A DNA stretch of 64,000 nt from JACNIV01 sp965370415 (lineage in GTDB: Bacteria > Cloacimonadota > Cloacimonadia > Cloacimonadales > TCS61), in NCBI GenBank assembly GCA_965370415.1, contig CBDUTJ010000011.1, forward strand, positions 1 through 64,000, written 5' to 3'. Under the pieces are notes generated by a model. The model worked only from the letters and a program-made list of their open reading frames with translations, was not told the origin of the DNA and ran no database searches. Below are positions 53,044 through 62,368 of this stretch, in pieces (the first letter of the stretch is position 1; each line of letters starts with the position of its first letter). Made by a program: the position numbers and the translations under genes.

Positions 53044-54297
53044 TTAATGCAAACCCTGTTTGATCGCCAGTCCCAGCTTGAAGATTGGAAGATAAGTAAT
53101 AATGATAATCCCTCCCACTACGACCGCCATGATGATGATCAATATAGGTTCGATCAATGAAGTTAATCTATCAATAACAGAATCAACCAGCTTTTCATAG
53201 AATTCTGCAGCTTTATTTAACAGGCTGTCCATTTCTCCGGTCTCCTCACCGGTAGATATCAACTGGATGATAGTAGAGGGGAAAACACCGGTTTTTTTAA
53301 ATGCACCAGCCACACTGTAGCCTTCTTTTACCATAACCCGTGCTTTCCTGATCGCCGATTCCACTACTGCATTCTGCACGACATTTTCCACTAATTCCAT
53401 CGCCTCCATGATGGGAACACCAGCAGCCATCAGAATACTGAAAGTACGGGCAAATTTATTCATTATGGAATTACTGAGAAGGGTACCGATAACCGGGAAT
53501 TTCAGCAGAATACTATCCACAATATAACGTCCCCGATCGGAAAGATAAAATAAAAAGAAAGCCATAATAGCAGATAACAAAACCAGAAAAGTGAGAAAAG
53601 CGTTTTCACGAATGATATTACTGATGGCTATAGCTGCCAGAGTAGGTCCGGGAAGATCTGCTCCAAAGCTGGTATATACACCCTCGAACATCGGGATGAG
53701 AAAATAGAACAGCCCCCATACAACGATCGCCAAAAATACCAGAATAAAGATCGGATATGACATTGCCGACCAGACTTTTCTTCGGGTGTCTTCTATCTTT
53801 TCCAGATAATCGGAAAGTTCATTTAAGATTGTATGCAAAGTCCCGGAAACCTCTCCTGCTTTTACCAGGGAGATGTATAACTGGTTAAAAACACCCGGAT
53901 GTTGTTCAAATGATTCGGAGAGACTGAAACCTTTCTTGATGTCATCTGCAATGGATTTTAGTACTTTCCTGAACTTTTTATTCTTTTCTTCCTTTTCCAG
54001 ATTGGAAATGGATTTTTCAATAGTTAAACCAGCTGAGAACATTGTGGCTAACTGTCTTGTAAAAAAGACGAGTGTCTTCAGCCCTATTCCTGTCTTGATC
54101 TTATAAAAGGTCAGCATCAGTTTGTCGAAGAGCGTGAGTTTCCCTTTGAAAGCACCCTCCGAAGTAGATTTAACCGATATTATTGTTCCGCCTTTCTTGG
54201 TTAGATTTTCGACTGCCTCATCTATATTGGCAGCTTTTAAAGTACCTTCTAAGCGAACTCCTTTTACATCTTTGATAATATATTGAAAACCTGGCAT
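53044..54297 (-). CDS. pilC: Type IV pilus/type II secretion inner-membrane platform protein
   Basis: A 417-residue PilC/GspF protein with two T2SSF domains (about 75-200 and 275-400). Motifs F-F-T-R-Q-L-A-T-M-F-S-A-G-L and F-A-R-T-F-S-I-L-M-A-A-G-V-P mark the start of each repeat. Three membrane segments (about 175-200, 225-250, 385-410). The N-terminal 60 residues (F-Q-Y-I-I-K-D-V-K-G-V-R-L-E-G) bind the ATPase. It follows pilB by 18 bp. Confidence 0.93.
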   Translation of the reverse strand: MPGFQYIIKDVKGVRLEGTLKAANIDEAVENLTKKGGTIISVKSTSEGAFKGKLTLFDKLMLTFYKIKTGIGLKTLVFFTRQLATMFSAGLTIEKSISNLEKEEKNKKFRKVLKSIADDIKKGFSLSESFEQHPGVFNQLYISLVKAGEVSGTLHTILNELSDYLEKIEDTRRKVWSAMSYPIFILVFLAIVVWGLFYFLIPMFEGVYTSFGADLPGPTLAAIAISNIIRENAFLTFLVLLSAIMAFFLFYLSDRGRYIVDSILLKFPVIGTLLSNSIMNKFARTFSILMAAGVPIMEAMELVENVVQNAVVESAIRKARVMVKEGYSVAGAFKKTGVFPSTIIQLISTGEETGEMDSLLNKAAEFYEKLVDSVIDRLTSLIEPILIIIMAVVVGGIIIITYLPIFKLGLAIKQGLH

Positions 54298-54315
54298 AGA
54301 TTATCCTTTTTGTTT

Positions 54316-56022
54316 TTAATCTGAGATAGTAAGCTTGATCACCTCGTTTATGGAGGTGAGGCCCTGTTTCATCTTCAGTATTCCACTTGCATGCAGCGTT
54401 TGCATTCCGTTCCGGAGAGCTTCTTCCCGAATTATATCCTGATTTTTCCCTTCAAATATCAATCTTCTGATTTCGGAAGTTATTTCCAGCATTTCAAATA
54501 TACCTGTTCGCCCCGAATAACCAGTATTATCGCAATGAATACAACCTGTACCTTTTTTAAATTCTATCTCTTTTGCCTCTTTCGGATCGATACCAGCATC
54601 CTGCAATTCCTGGGGGATGGGAGTGTAATCTTCGATACAATTCAAACATATTTTCCTGACCAGCCGCTGAGCCATTACCAGATTCAACGAAGAAGCAACA
54701 AGATATGCCGGTACTCCGATATCAAGCAGACGGGTAATTGTAGAAGTAGCATCGTTAGCATGCAGTGTGGTAAAAACGAGATGACCAGTAAGAGAGAATT
54801 TGATGGCAATATCTGCTGTTTCTTCATCGCGTATTTCACCGATCAAAATGATATCTGGGTCCTGGCGTAATACGGAACGTAATGCTCGGGAGAAAGTCAG
54901 ATCGATCTTGGCATTTGTCTCGATCTGAGTAACCCCATCAAGCCTGTATTCAACAGGGTCTTCCACGGTTACAATATTATTCTCTATATCCATAATCTCT
55001 TTTAATGCTGCATGCAGGGTAGTAGATTTTCCACAACCTGTAGGACCGGATACGATCGTGATTCCATAAGGACGACGAATCCATTTTTTGAATACTTTCA
55101 GGTTCTCATCGGTAAATCCGAGAGTAGTCAGATTAAAACCAAATTCTCCTTTATCGAGTAGGCGCATCACTACCTTTTCACCTGTAACCGTAGGAGTGAT
55201 GGAAACACGAACATCAACGCTTTTCATAGCAGTTTTCAAGGAGATATGACCATCCTGTGGAAGCCGTCGTTCGGCTATATTTAGTTTGGACATAACTTTT
55301 ACCAGTGAAACAATACCGGCGTGTAATCCGATAGGAGGCGACATAACTTCCCTGAGAGCACCATCGATCCTGAATCTAACCCTAGTATTCCTGGTAAGTG
55401 GCTCGATATGAATATCGGTGGAACCGGATTTGATAGCCTCTGTTATGATCAGGTTTAAAAGCTTAACCACAGGAGCATCGGCATCGGTCTTGGAATCGAT
55501 AGTTATCTCGTTCTCATTTTCATCGATCGCTACGAATTCAAAACTTCCTACTGCATCTTCCATCTGCGAAGTAGTTCTGATGCTCTTATAATATCTTTCC
55601 AGGGTATCCGTTAAAATGCTGTCACCAATAAGCATCGGGATAATAGGTTGATTCAGTATCTTTTTCAGATTATCATGGATAACGATATTTTCGGGATCTG
55701 TCATGGCAACTACGATGGAATCACCCTGTTCCCTGATGGCAATAATCCTGTTTTCTACGGCAAAAGGTTCCGGGATCAATTTAATAATATCCAATTCCAG
55801 ATCGAGTAGTTCTTTTTCCTCCACTATTTCGTACTCCAGTTGAAGATAAAGAGCATTCAGTAGTTCTTTTTCGGTTATATATCCCAGTTTGCGTAGGGTT
55901 TCGCCGACTTTCAATCCGAAATTATTCTGTTTTACTATAGCTTCTTTCAGTTGATCTTCGGTAATTATCTCACGATGTATCAGTATCTCACCGATGCGGG
56001 CAAATTGAGGGTTAAACGTCAT
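54316..56022 (-). CDS. pilB: Type IV pilus assembly/type II secretion ATPase
   Basis: A 568-residue PilB/GspE ATPase. N-terminal MshEN/T2SSE_N domain (about 1-140), which in some relatives binds cyclic di-GMP; ATPase core with Walker A at 326-334 (G-P-T-G-C-G-K-S-T), Asp box and Walker B (D-P-D-I-I-L-I-G-E-I-R-D-E); and the zinc tetracysteine C459, C462, C494, C497. It powers pilin polymerisation. The MshEN domain together with the HD-GYP protein nearby hints at cyclic di-GMP control (inference). Confidence 0.93.
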   Translation of the reverse strand: MTFNPQFARIGEILIHREIITEDQLKEAIVKQNNFGLKVGETLRKLGYITEKELLNALYLQLEYEIVEEKELLDLELDIIKLIPEPFAVENRIIAIREQGDSIVVAMTDPENIVIHDNLKKILNQPIIPMLIGDSILTDTLERYYKSIRTTSQMEDAVGSFEFVAIDENENEITIDSKTDADAPVVKLLNLIITEAIKSGSTDIHIEPLTRNTRVRFRIDGALREVMSPPIGLHAGIVSLVKVMSKLNIAERRLPQDGHISLKTAMKSVDVRVSITPTVTGEKVVMRLLDKGEFGFNLTTLGFTDENLKVFKKWIRRPYGITIVSGPTGCGKSTTLHAALKEIMDIENNIVTVEDPVEYRLDGVTQIETNAKIDLTFSRALRSVLRQDPDIILIGEIRDEETADIAIKFSLTGHLVFTTLHANDATSTITRLLDIGVPAYLVASSLNLVMAQRLVRKICLNCIEDYTPIPQELQDAGIDPKEAKEIEFKKGTGCIHCDNTGYSGRTGIFEMLEITSEIRRLIFEGKNQDIIREEALRNGMQTLHASGILKMKQGLTSINEVIKLTISD

Positions 56023-56056
56023 CTACACTCCTTTTTCTGATGTGATCAAAGCTTAA

Positions 56057-58105
56057 TCAATCTGTATACCTGGTTAATGTTATGGTTATATTATTAGACG
56101 TCTGAGTTCCCAATATCTGGGCAGTAACCGTTCCGGAGGTTGATCCTGGACCTGCTGCTGTGGGCGCAGGACATTCATACTTCTGGAAGCGCCAGGTTTT
56201 TATCACAATCCCGGCTTCATTTGTATAACCCGTATATATTCCATCTTCCGGATCACCGAGAGTGGAAGAGAATAATATTTCCTGATTATTTATAGGATTA
56301 CTCTGACCATCTATAACTGAGACATGAATATCCGAATCTTTGGGATCGTTATCACCCGGAATGACCCAATCCAGATGCTGCGGAACAGCAGCAATATCGA
56401 TGACCGGGTACTGGATCGGCATGGTTATAGTGCCCTGAGCTACAAAGTTCTGTCCGGGGATACTTCCTGAAGTCTCTACCTGGAGCACCAGTGTATCATT
56501 AGTATGCAAACCGTCATAATTGAGCAACGTAAAAGCAACACCGGATAAGGAATCACCGTTTGTATTTTCATTACCAACATATTGAGCAGCTTCTATCAAC
56601 GCCCAATCCGGATCATCAGGTAAGGAGAACCAGACTGCTGTACCATGATCAACCGGGTTACCGTAAATATCATTCAACAGAGCTGCGCACTGGATCTGCC
56701 AGATACCGGCTCCCATATCCGTTCCGGAACTGGCTTCACCTACGCTGAATGCCACGGAATTAGGGGGTCCTGCATTTACCACTATATTGGTTTTGATCGC
56801 ATTGATCTCCTGTTCGTTTGAATTAAATGTATATGCTTTCAGCGCCACTGTTCCAGAGAACAATCCGCTGCTTACGGAAACTATTGCATGACCATTAGTA
56901 GAAAACACACTTAACGAATCGGTTGAAGGCATGAATATCTGGTTATTGATATTTGTTCCCTCGGGTCCATTGATAAATTTAAACCAGACTTCTGCCGAAT
57001 AATCGATCAGATTTCCGTTAACATCATAAAGATCGACCTGAAATTCAAAGGATTCCTGTCCACCTGTTCCCTGCACCTGAATTTCTACCTGCCCGCTGAA
57101 AGCAAACCTAATTGAATATACTTCATCCGATATTACTGTAATAACCGTCGAAGCAAAGGCGGAATCGGCAATTGCTTCGATTATAGCAGAACCGGCTGTT
57201 ATTCCCGGAGAGAAAATAGTTTCTGCAAATCCCAGGCTGTCTGTATTATCATATTCGATAACCGAACCGAGAGTAGTTGAGAATTGAACTCCTACTCCGC
57301 TTTCCACAGCATTATGATAGCGGTCTTCTACCTGAGCTGAAATAAGTACATCTATATTGCTGTTCGCTTGAACCTGTGTCATTTCCGGGTAGAGGTAAAG
57401 ATAACGTGGGGAACCGGGATGTATGGTTATTTGCGCTGTTTCTACAAAATTAGATATCCTTGCCGTTATCAGGGCAGTTCCACTCTGGGTGCTGGCATTA
57501 AAATATACTTTTGCCTGTCCGTTGGTAGTAGTTGCCTGAGTTGTACCACCCAGTTCATTTCCTTCCGCATCCTGGAAGAAACCTCTGGTCGTTTCAAAAA
57601 CGATCAGGGTCCCATTTGGTACATTTCCCAGCGCGTTCATTGCTGTTGCCCGGATGGTAGTAATTTCATCAATATTCAATTCGCTTGAATTTAAGCTCAA
57701 TTCCAGGGATTCGATTGCAGGTGTTTCTTCAATTACAACCTGTACCTGCTTTGATTTATCTGCAACGAAAGCTTCAATAGTGGCAATACCCACATCTCCG
57801 TTATCCCAGAAAGTAGTGGCAGCTACTCCTGTGCTATCGGTTGCGATCTTATAGATCAGGTTACCAATATCCGTTCGGAAGGTTACATACTCACCTGCAA
57901 CTGCAAAATTTTCATCATCTTTCACCAATACTTCTATCATAGAATAAGTTACATTATTATCCGCATAAATAGTATCGGGGTCTGCCTTCATATAAACAAT
58001 GCGATAATCCGGTTGCTGAAAAACCCGGTTATCACAAGCAGATACTGAAATCACAATTATAAAAGCTACAAGTGATACAAGTAATAAAAACCTATTTGTT
58101 TTCAT
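56057..58105 (-). CDS. Big_1/invasin-like Ig-repeat lipoprotein
   Basis: A 682-residue lipoprotein: signal peptide with lipobox S-V-S-A-C (Cys24), then about six bacterial Ig-like (invasin/intimin Big_1) repeats with the typical V-T-F-x-T-x-x-G and T-D-S-x-G-x-A-x-T-x-F motifs. Surface or periplasmic. Its place between the secretin and the ATPase genes suggests a link to the pilus/secretion machine, perhaps as a pilot or adhesin, but no such function is proven. Confidence 0.78.
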   Translation of the reverse strand: MKTNRFLLLVSLVAFIIVISVSACDNRVFQQPDYRIVYMKADPDTIYADNNVTYSMIEVLVKDDENFAVAGEYVTFRTDIGNLIYKIATDSTGVAATTFWDNGDVGIATIEAFVADKSKQVQVVIEETPAIESLELSLNSSELNIDEITTIRATAMNALGNVPNGTLIVFETTRGFFQDAEGNELGGTTQATTTNGQAKVYFNASTQSGTALITARISNFVETAQITIHPGSPRYLYLYPEMTQVQANSNIDVLISAQVEDRYHNAVESGVGVQFSTTLGSVIEYDNTDSLGFAETIFSPGITAGSAIIEAIADSAFASTVITVISDEVYSIRFAFSGQVEIQVQGTGGQESFEFQVDLYDVNGNLIDYSAEVWFKFINGPEGTNINNQIFMPSTDSLSVFSTNGHAIVSVSSGLFSGTVALKAYTFNSNEQEINAIKTNIVVNAGPPNSVAFSVGEASSGTDMGAGIWQIQCAALLNDIYGNPVDHGTAVWFSLPDDPDWALIEAAQYVGNENTNGDSLSGVAFTLLNYDGLHTNDTLVLQVETSGSIPGQNFVAQGTITMPIQYPVIDIAAVPQHLDWVIPGDNDPKDSDIHVSVIDGQSNPINNQEILFSSTLGDPEDGIYTGYTNEAGIVIKTWRFQKYECPAPTAAGPGSTSGTVTAQILGTQTSNNITITLTRYTD

Positions 58106-58114
58106 CCTATCCTC

Positions 58115-59551
58115 CTATTCGTTAATTTGCTCAGGTTCTTCTTCGCTCTGAGCGGTCTTTTCTTTAATTAATTTTCTTTCCAGTCTCTTATCAATATCAT
58201 ACTCGATGTTCCGATCGCTGAAAGTTACTACCCGGGGAGTTATCTCTATGATCAGGTCTGTATTCTCTACAACTTCATACCTATGCTGGAATAATTTGCC
58301 CAGAAGCGGGATGTCTCCCAGCAATGGTACTTTATTGGTCTTTTTAGATATTGTGGAATTCAGTAATCCACCGACAATTATCTTTTTACCGTCCGGTACG
58401 GTAACGGTTGTTGTGATCTTTCTTATTTTTGTTCTGGGAACATAACCACCCACCAGTTCGATTACCGAACTGACTTCAGGCTCGATCCTGGTGGTTATCT
58501 GTCCGTCTTTATTAACCGTGGGCCTGATTTTCAGCATAATTCCCACCTGTTCCCGTTCGACTCTGATCTGTTTATCATTATCTTCTACTACAAACGGTAC
58601 GATCTCTCCGATATGGATCGAGGCTTCTTCACCGTTTAACGCCGTTATCCTGGTATCTGTCAGAAGTTGCGCAGCATTGTTTTCCAGCAACCAGTCGATA
58701 GTGATATCAAAAGCAGTTAATTGACGGCTGAACTTACCGACATTATCCCAGTTTTCCATTTTTTGAAAGTACTGATCTTCGGGTAATTCGCCTAAATCAG
58801 AAAGATTACCAAAGGGAATGGCGCCGGTTTCATCAAAATAATTGAACGGAAGTCCTACTCCATCAGCATTCACGGGATCTTCGGCAAAGATGGTAGTTAA
58901 TTTGTTTAATTTAGACCAGTCGATCCCAATTTTTTTAGCATCTGAAATCGATATTTCAATCAACCGTGCTCTGATCTCGATCTGCTTCTGCGGAACATCG
59001 ATCTCTTCGATCCTATTTCTGATCTCAGCAAAGGTTTCCGGATTAGCACGCAGAAGAATGGCATTCTGACCAGATATGGCGACCACTTCACCGGGCATGA
59101 TACTTAGTGCTGTAACGATCTTATCCACATCAACATAGTTAAGGTGAACGATATAAGTACGTTCTCCAATTTCTTCTTCGATCCTTTTTTTATCTCCCAC
59201 TAAAAAAGTTTTTTCTCCTACCAGACGGTAGGATAGCCCAATGGATTTCACCACTAAAGACAGAGCTTGTTCGATCGGCACATCTTTCAGGTGGATCGTA
59301 ATCTTTTTCTCTTCTATTTTTCCCTTGTCTTCATCAGCTTTTTCCAGAGCCAATACGATATTGCAACCACTCAGTTTTGCCATGGTGGAAACTATGTGAG
59401 AAACCGAGGCATCTTCTGAATCGAGACTGATCTTTATATTTAAAAGGTCAGTCGTTTCATCTGCGGCAAAAAGGTTGAGAGATGCGAACATGAAAATTCC
59501 CACTAAGACTAATCTGAGAGTCTTTTCCAAATTGTTTTTTACTGATTTCAT
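58115..59551 (-). CDS. pilQ: Secretin (PilQ/GspD)
   Basis: A 478-residue outer-membrane pore. Signal peptide (about 1-29), STN-like domain (about 45-125), one secretin_N domain (about 127-185), and the secretin barrel (about 190-460) with the signature V-P-L-L-G-D-I-P-L-L-G-K-L-F and the ending I-I-E-I-T-P-R-V-V. It forms the channel through which the pilus or secreted proteins exit. It follows the PilP-like gene by 19 bp. Confidence 0.93.
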   Translation of the reverse strand: MKSVKNNLEKTLRLVLVGIFMFASLNLFAADETTDLLNIKISLDSEDASVSHIVSTMAKLSGCNIVLALEKADEDKGKIEEKKITIHLKDVPIEQALSLVVKSIGLSYRLVGEKTFLVGDKKRIEEEIGERTYIVHLNYVDVDKIVTALSIMPGEVVAISGQNAILLRANPETFAEIRNRIEEIDVPQKQIEIRARLIEISISDAKKIGIDWSKLNKLTTIFAEDPVNADGVGLPFNYFDETGAIPFGNLSDLGELPEDQYFQKMENWDNVGKFSRQLTAFDITIDWLLENNAAQLLTDTRITALNGEEASIHIGEIVPFVVEDNDKQIRVEREQVGIMLKIRPTVNKDGQITTRIEPEVSSVIELVGGYVPRTKIRKITTTVTVPDGKKIIVGGLLNSTISKKTNKVPLLGDIPLLGKLFQHRYEVVENTDLIIEITPRVVTFSDRNIEYDIDKRLERKLIKEKTAQSEEEPEQINE

Positions 59552-59570
59552 TTATTCTCCTTTTTGATCT

Positions 59571-60116
59571 TTACCAATTATATTCTCTATCTTTGGAAGA
59601 TTTGATCTTTTTTATCTCTACCGGTTTGGGAGGAAGTTTCTGAATGATCATTTCACTATGATTTCCCTTGTTTGAATATTCGATCTTTCCTTCCTTGATA
59701 TCAATTATCTTGCCCAGTGTAAAATAGTCACCGACCTCATACAATCTGGTTTTACCCTGGTAAGATATAGCTGCCAGTTTCTTGCCTATTGCTGGAATTA
59801 TGGTCGATTCCAGTCTTATTATGCTCTCAACCTTGTCCTTCCACTGTTTTTCCAAATTTCTTCTGGTCCTGACGATTAGATTCTGTTCTAAAGGATCTTT
59901 CCTGACCGTGAAGGTAAAATCCTTCCTGTCCTGTATTGAACGCTCTATATCCTTGATCTGGTTCAATAATTGTTCGCTTAGAGCTATCTTTTTGTATTTT
60001 GATTCTCCAGGCACCTGTTCTACTTTCTGATATAGGTAACTATTTTTTATACCAAATGTAATAACCAGTATTATCACCAGAGCAATCACGAAATCTTTGA
60101 GATATTTCTGTTCCAC
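59571..60116 (-). CDS. pilP: PilP/GspC-like pilus assembly protein
   Basis: A 181-residue protein with an N-terminal membrane segment (F-V-I-A-L-V-I-I-L-V-I-T-F-G) and a C-terminal domain (A-I-S-Y-Q-G-K-T-R-L-Y-E-V-G-D-Y) that resembles the GspC/PilP HR domain, which binds the secretin N0 domain. Position after pilO and before the secretin supports the call; sequence similarity is weak. Confidence 0.65.
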   Translation of the reverse strand: MEQKYLKDFVIALVIILVITFGIKNSYLYQKVEQVPGESKYKKIALSEQLLNQIKDIERSIQDRKDFTFTVRKDPLEQNLIVRTRRNLEKQWKDKVESIIRLESTIIPAIGKKLAAISYQGKTRLYEVGDYFTLGKIIDIKEGKIEYSNKGNHSEMIIQKLPPKPVEIKKIKSSKDREYNW

Positions 60117-60668
60117 TTAAGCCTCCTTGATAATTTTAAATGTTGAAAGTTCTAAAATGACTTTGTATCTGGTAACTGTTTCTTCTATGTTACTGATCAT
60201 TTTCTCGGAAGTAAGCGGTTGAACTTCAAAAGTATTAATTTTGATTATATAATCAAAACTTTCCAGATCGGATAAAAACTTTCCCAATTGCACAAAAGAG
60301 CAGTTGAGTTCCATAATATATTGCTGCTCAAGAAAACGTCTTGACGTATCGGAGATTTTCGGGAAGAGTGAATGTACGGCGATCTGGTATTTATCTGCTA
60401 AATCTGCCAGCTTTTTTATGAACATGTTAACTTCATCAGGATTACGTTCCTTCTTTTTAATCATGCTATTATATATCACTTTCGATACTTCCTGCAATTC
60501 CCGGTTCAAGACTTTGGCACTGTTCAACTTTTCCTGTTCAATTTTTATTCTATTATCATATTTTTCTATCTTATTGAGTTTGGAATTGATGGTACTACTG
60601 CTCAGAAAGAAAAAAAGCAGTGAAGTAATAATCATCAAAGCAAGCAGGATCAGGTAATTTCTGCTCAT
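60117..60668 (-). CDS. pilO: PilO-like pilus assembly protein
   Basis: A 183-residue bitopic membrane protein with one N-terminal segment (L-I-L-L-A-L-M-I-I-T-S), a coiled coil (about 30-75) and a ferredoxin-like C-domain (F-V-Q-L-G-K-F-L-S-D-L-E-S). Size, topology and place between pilN and pilP indicate PilO. It overlaps pilN by 4 bp and abuts the PilP-like gene. Confidence 0.75.
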   Translation of the reverse strand: MSRNYLILLALMIITSLLFFFLSSSTINSKLNKIEKYDNRIKIEQEKLNSAKVLNRELQEVSKVIYNSMIKKKERNPDEVNMFIKKLADLADKYQIAVHSLFPKISDTSRRFLEQQYIMELNCSFVQLGKFLSDLESFDYIIKINTFEVQPLTSEKMISNIEETVTRYKVILELSTFKIIKEA

Positions 60669-61258
60669 GAGCGGTCTCCTTTTTTATCGGTTTCGGGCTG
60701 TTTACAATCGATCTGAAAACGCAGAATTTCCACATCTTTTTCCAGGTCCCGTCGTAATTTTACAAATTGAATACTGGGGAAATCTGCGCTGATTTGCTTG
60801 TTATTCTTTAGACTGGTGATGAATTCATCGATAAGGTCGAACTCCTTCTGCTTCTTATCCAGTCTTGTAATGCCAAACAGGCTCAGGTTGTTATTTTTAA
60901 AAGAAAAATGGGTTATTGCTATCTTGCTGGTAGTTTTTTCAGAGAGAGCCACCATTTTTTTTGCCCAGAAAATTCGCTCATTACTTATGCTTGCCAGTCT
61001 TTCCAAGTCTTTTGAAGAGAGATATTCTCCGCTCACCTGAAAAGCTGCTATTTCCTTCCTTATCTCTTTTAAGAGGACTCTTCTGCTTTCGATCTTACTG
61101 TTCAGGTCTATATTCAGATAAATAATGAAGCCGGTACAAATAATGGTCAACCCAAAGAAACTGATCACAGTGTTTCGGAAGATTCTCTTCTCTTTTTCTA
61201 TCTGCTTTTTTAATTCGCCATACTTATTCAGATTAATATTGAAAAAAAATTGTTTCAT
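60665..61258 (-). CDS. pilN: PilN-like pilus assembly protein
   Basis: A 197-residue bitopic membrane protein: short cytoplasmic N-terminus (F-F-N-I-N-L-N-K-Y-G, the part that binds PilM), one membrane segment (about 31-50), a coiled coil and a periplasmic ferredoxin-like domain (I-T-H-F-S-F-K-N-N-N-L-S-L-F-G). It pairs with PilO in the inner-membrane ring. It follows pilM by 10 bp. Confidence 0.82.
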   Translation of the reverse strand: MKQFFFNINLNKYGELKKQIEKEKRIFRNTVISFFGLTIICTGFIIYLNIDLNSKIESRRVLLKEIRKEIAAFQVSGEYLSSKDLERLASISNERIFWAKKMVALSEKTTSKIAITHFSFKNNNLSLFGITRLDKKQKEFDLIDEFITSLKNNKQISADFPSIQFVKLRRDLEKDVEILRFQIDCKQPETDKKGDRS

Positions 61259-61268
61259 ACCATCTCCC

Positions 61269-62339
61269 CTATTCCGGTCTCATTGCCAGCCCCAAAGCCA
61301 GTGCAAGCTGCGGGTCTTGCTTGTCTTTGAACTTTTCGGGCATTTCCAGATTTACAAATGGATTAAATACTTCCGTCGGGATATTCAATTGCTTTTCCAG
61401 AAATTCCGGTAGCCCGGGAAGTTTGGCAGAACCACCGAGCAGAAGTATCTTTCTGAAGTCGCTAGTACCAGCTTCTTTAACATAGAACCTAATGGAGCGT
61501 TTCACCTCTTTGGCAATTTGCTCTTCAGTAGTTTTTTCCGTGATATCCAGAGCAATTAGAGAAGATGATTCTTCATCTGTATCATCTTTTATCAATCCAT
61601 GTTCAAATTTATATTTTTCTGCATCTTCAAAAGAAAGACGATGCTTAACCATTACGTCTTTGGTTAAATGATAGCCGCCATAGGCAATATCACGGGTAAA
61701 GAATTTTGCTTTAGGTCCTAATATCACCATGTTCGTTTTGTGCGCACCGATATTGAGCAGAATATAGACCCCTTCTTCCACAAATGCATTCAGGAAAAAA
61801 CTGTTGGCAATACCCAGCGATTCGATATCCACGACACCGGGAGTAATACCTACCGAGGTTAAAATATTGGTATGTTCCTGGAGCTGAGACTTTGTAGAAG
61901 AAACCAGTAAAATATTCATATTATTGGTTCTCTCTTCCACACTTAATACCTGGTAGTCCAGAAGCATTTCAGCACCGCTTATCGGCAGGTGTTTCTTAGC
62001 TTCGAAAAAGAGTGCGGATTCCAGTTCTTCTTCGGGTAGAAAAATTGTTTTGATCTGCTTGATGCTGGTATTATCTCCTCCGAGAGAGGAAACGATATGC
62101 TTGATCTTTTTGGGATGGATCTTCAGTGAATTCAACATCCCGGCAAGAACAGGTGCAAAGCGGTCGGAAGAAAGATCGGAAGGTGTATATTCCATACCTT
62201 CGGGGATGGTTGAACGACATTCATAGTTCAAAAGCTTAAATCCTTCATGCAGTTTCTTTAAGTGAACCAATTTTATGCTGTGACTACCGATATCCAGACC
62301 GATCGATTCCTTAAAATGTATTTGCTTCTTTTTTGCCAT
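61269..62339 (-). CDS. pilM: Type IV pilus assembly protein PilM
   Basis: A 356-residue actin/FtsA-like cytosolic protein with I-G-L-D-I-G-S-H-S-I-K-L-V at the nucleotide site, V-Y-I-L-L-N-I-G-A-H-K-T-N and L-L-G-G-S-A-K-L-P-G-L. It recruits PilN to the ring. I used the ATG preceded by AGAGGA (about 3-8 bp) rather than the 32-residue longer frame, which runs back into the upstream gene. Confidence 0.9.
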   Translation of the reverse strand: MAKKKQIHFKESIGLDIGSHSIKLVHLKKLHEGFKLLNYECRSTIPEGMEYTPSDLSSDRFAPVLAGMLNSLKIHPKKIKHIVSSLGGDNTSIKQIKTIFLPEEELESALFFEAKKHLPISGAEMLLDYQVLSVEERTNNMNILLVSSTKSQLQEHTNILTSVGITPGVVDIESLGIANSFFLNAFVEEGVYILLNIGAHKTNMVILGPKAKFFTRDIAYGGYHLTKDVMVKHRLSFEDAEKYKFEHGLIKDDTDEESSSLIALDITEKTTEEQIAKEVKRSIRFYVKEAGTSDFRKILLLGGSAKLPGLPEFLEKQLNIPTEVFNPFVNLEMPEKFKDKQDPQLALALGLAMRPE

Positions 62340-62368
62340 AATTCCTCTTTTATTTAAATTTATAAATC

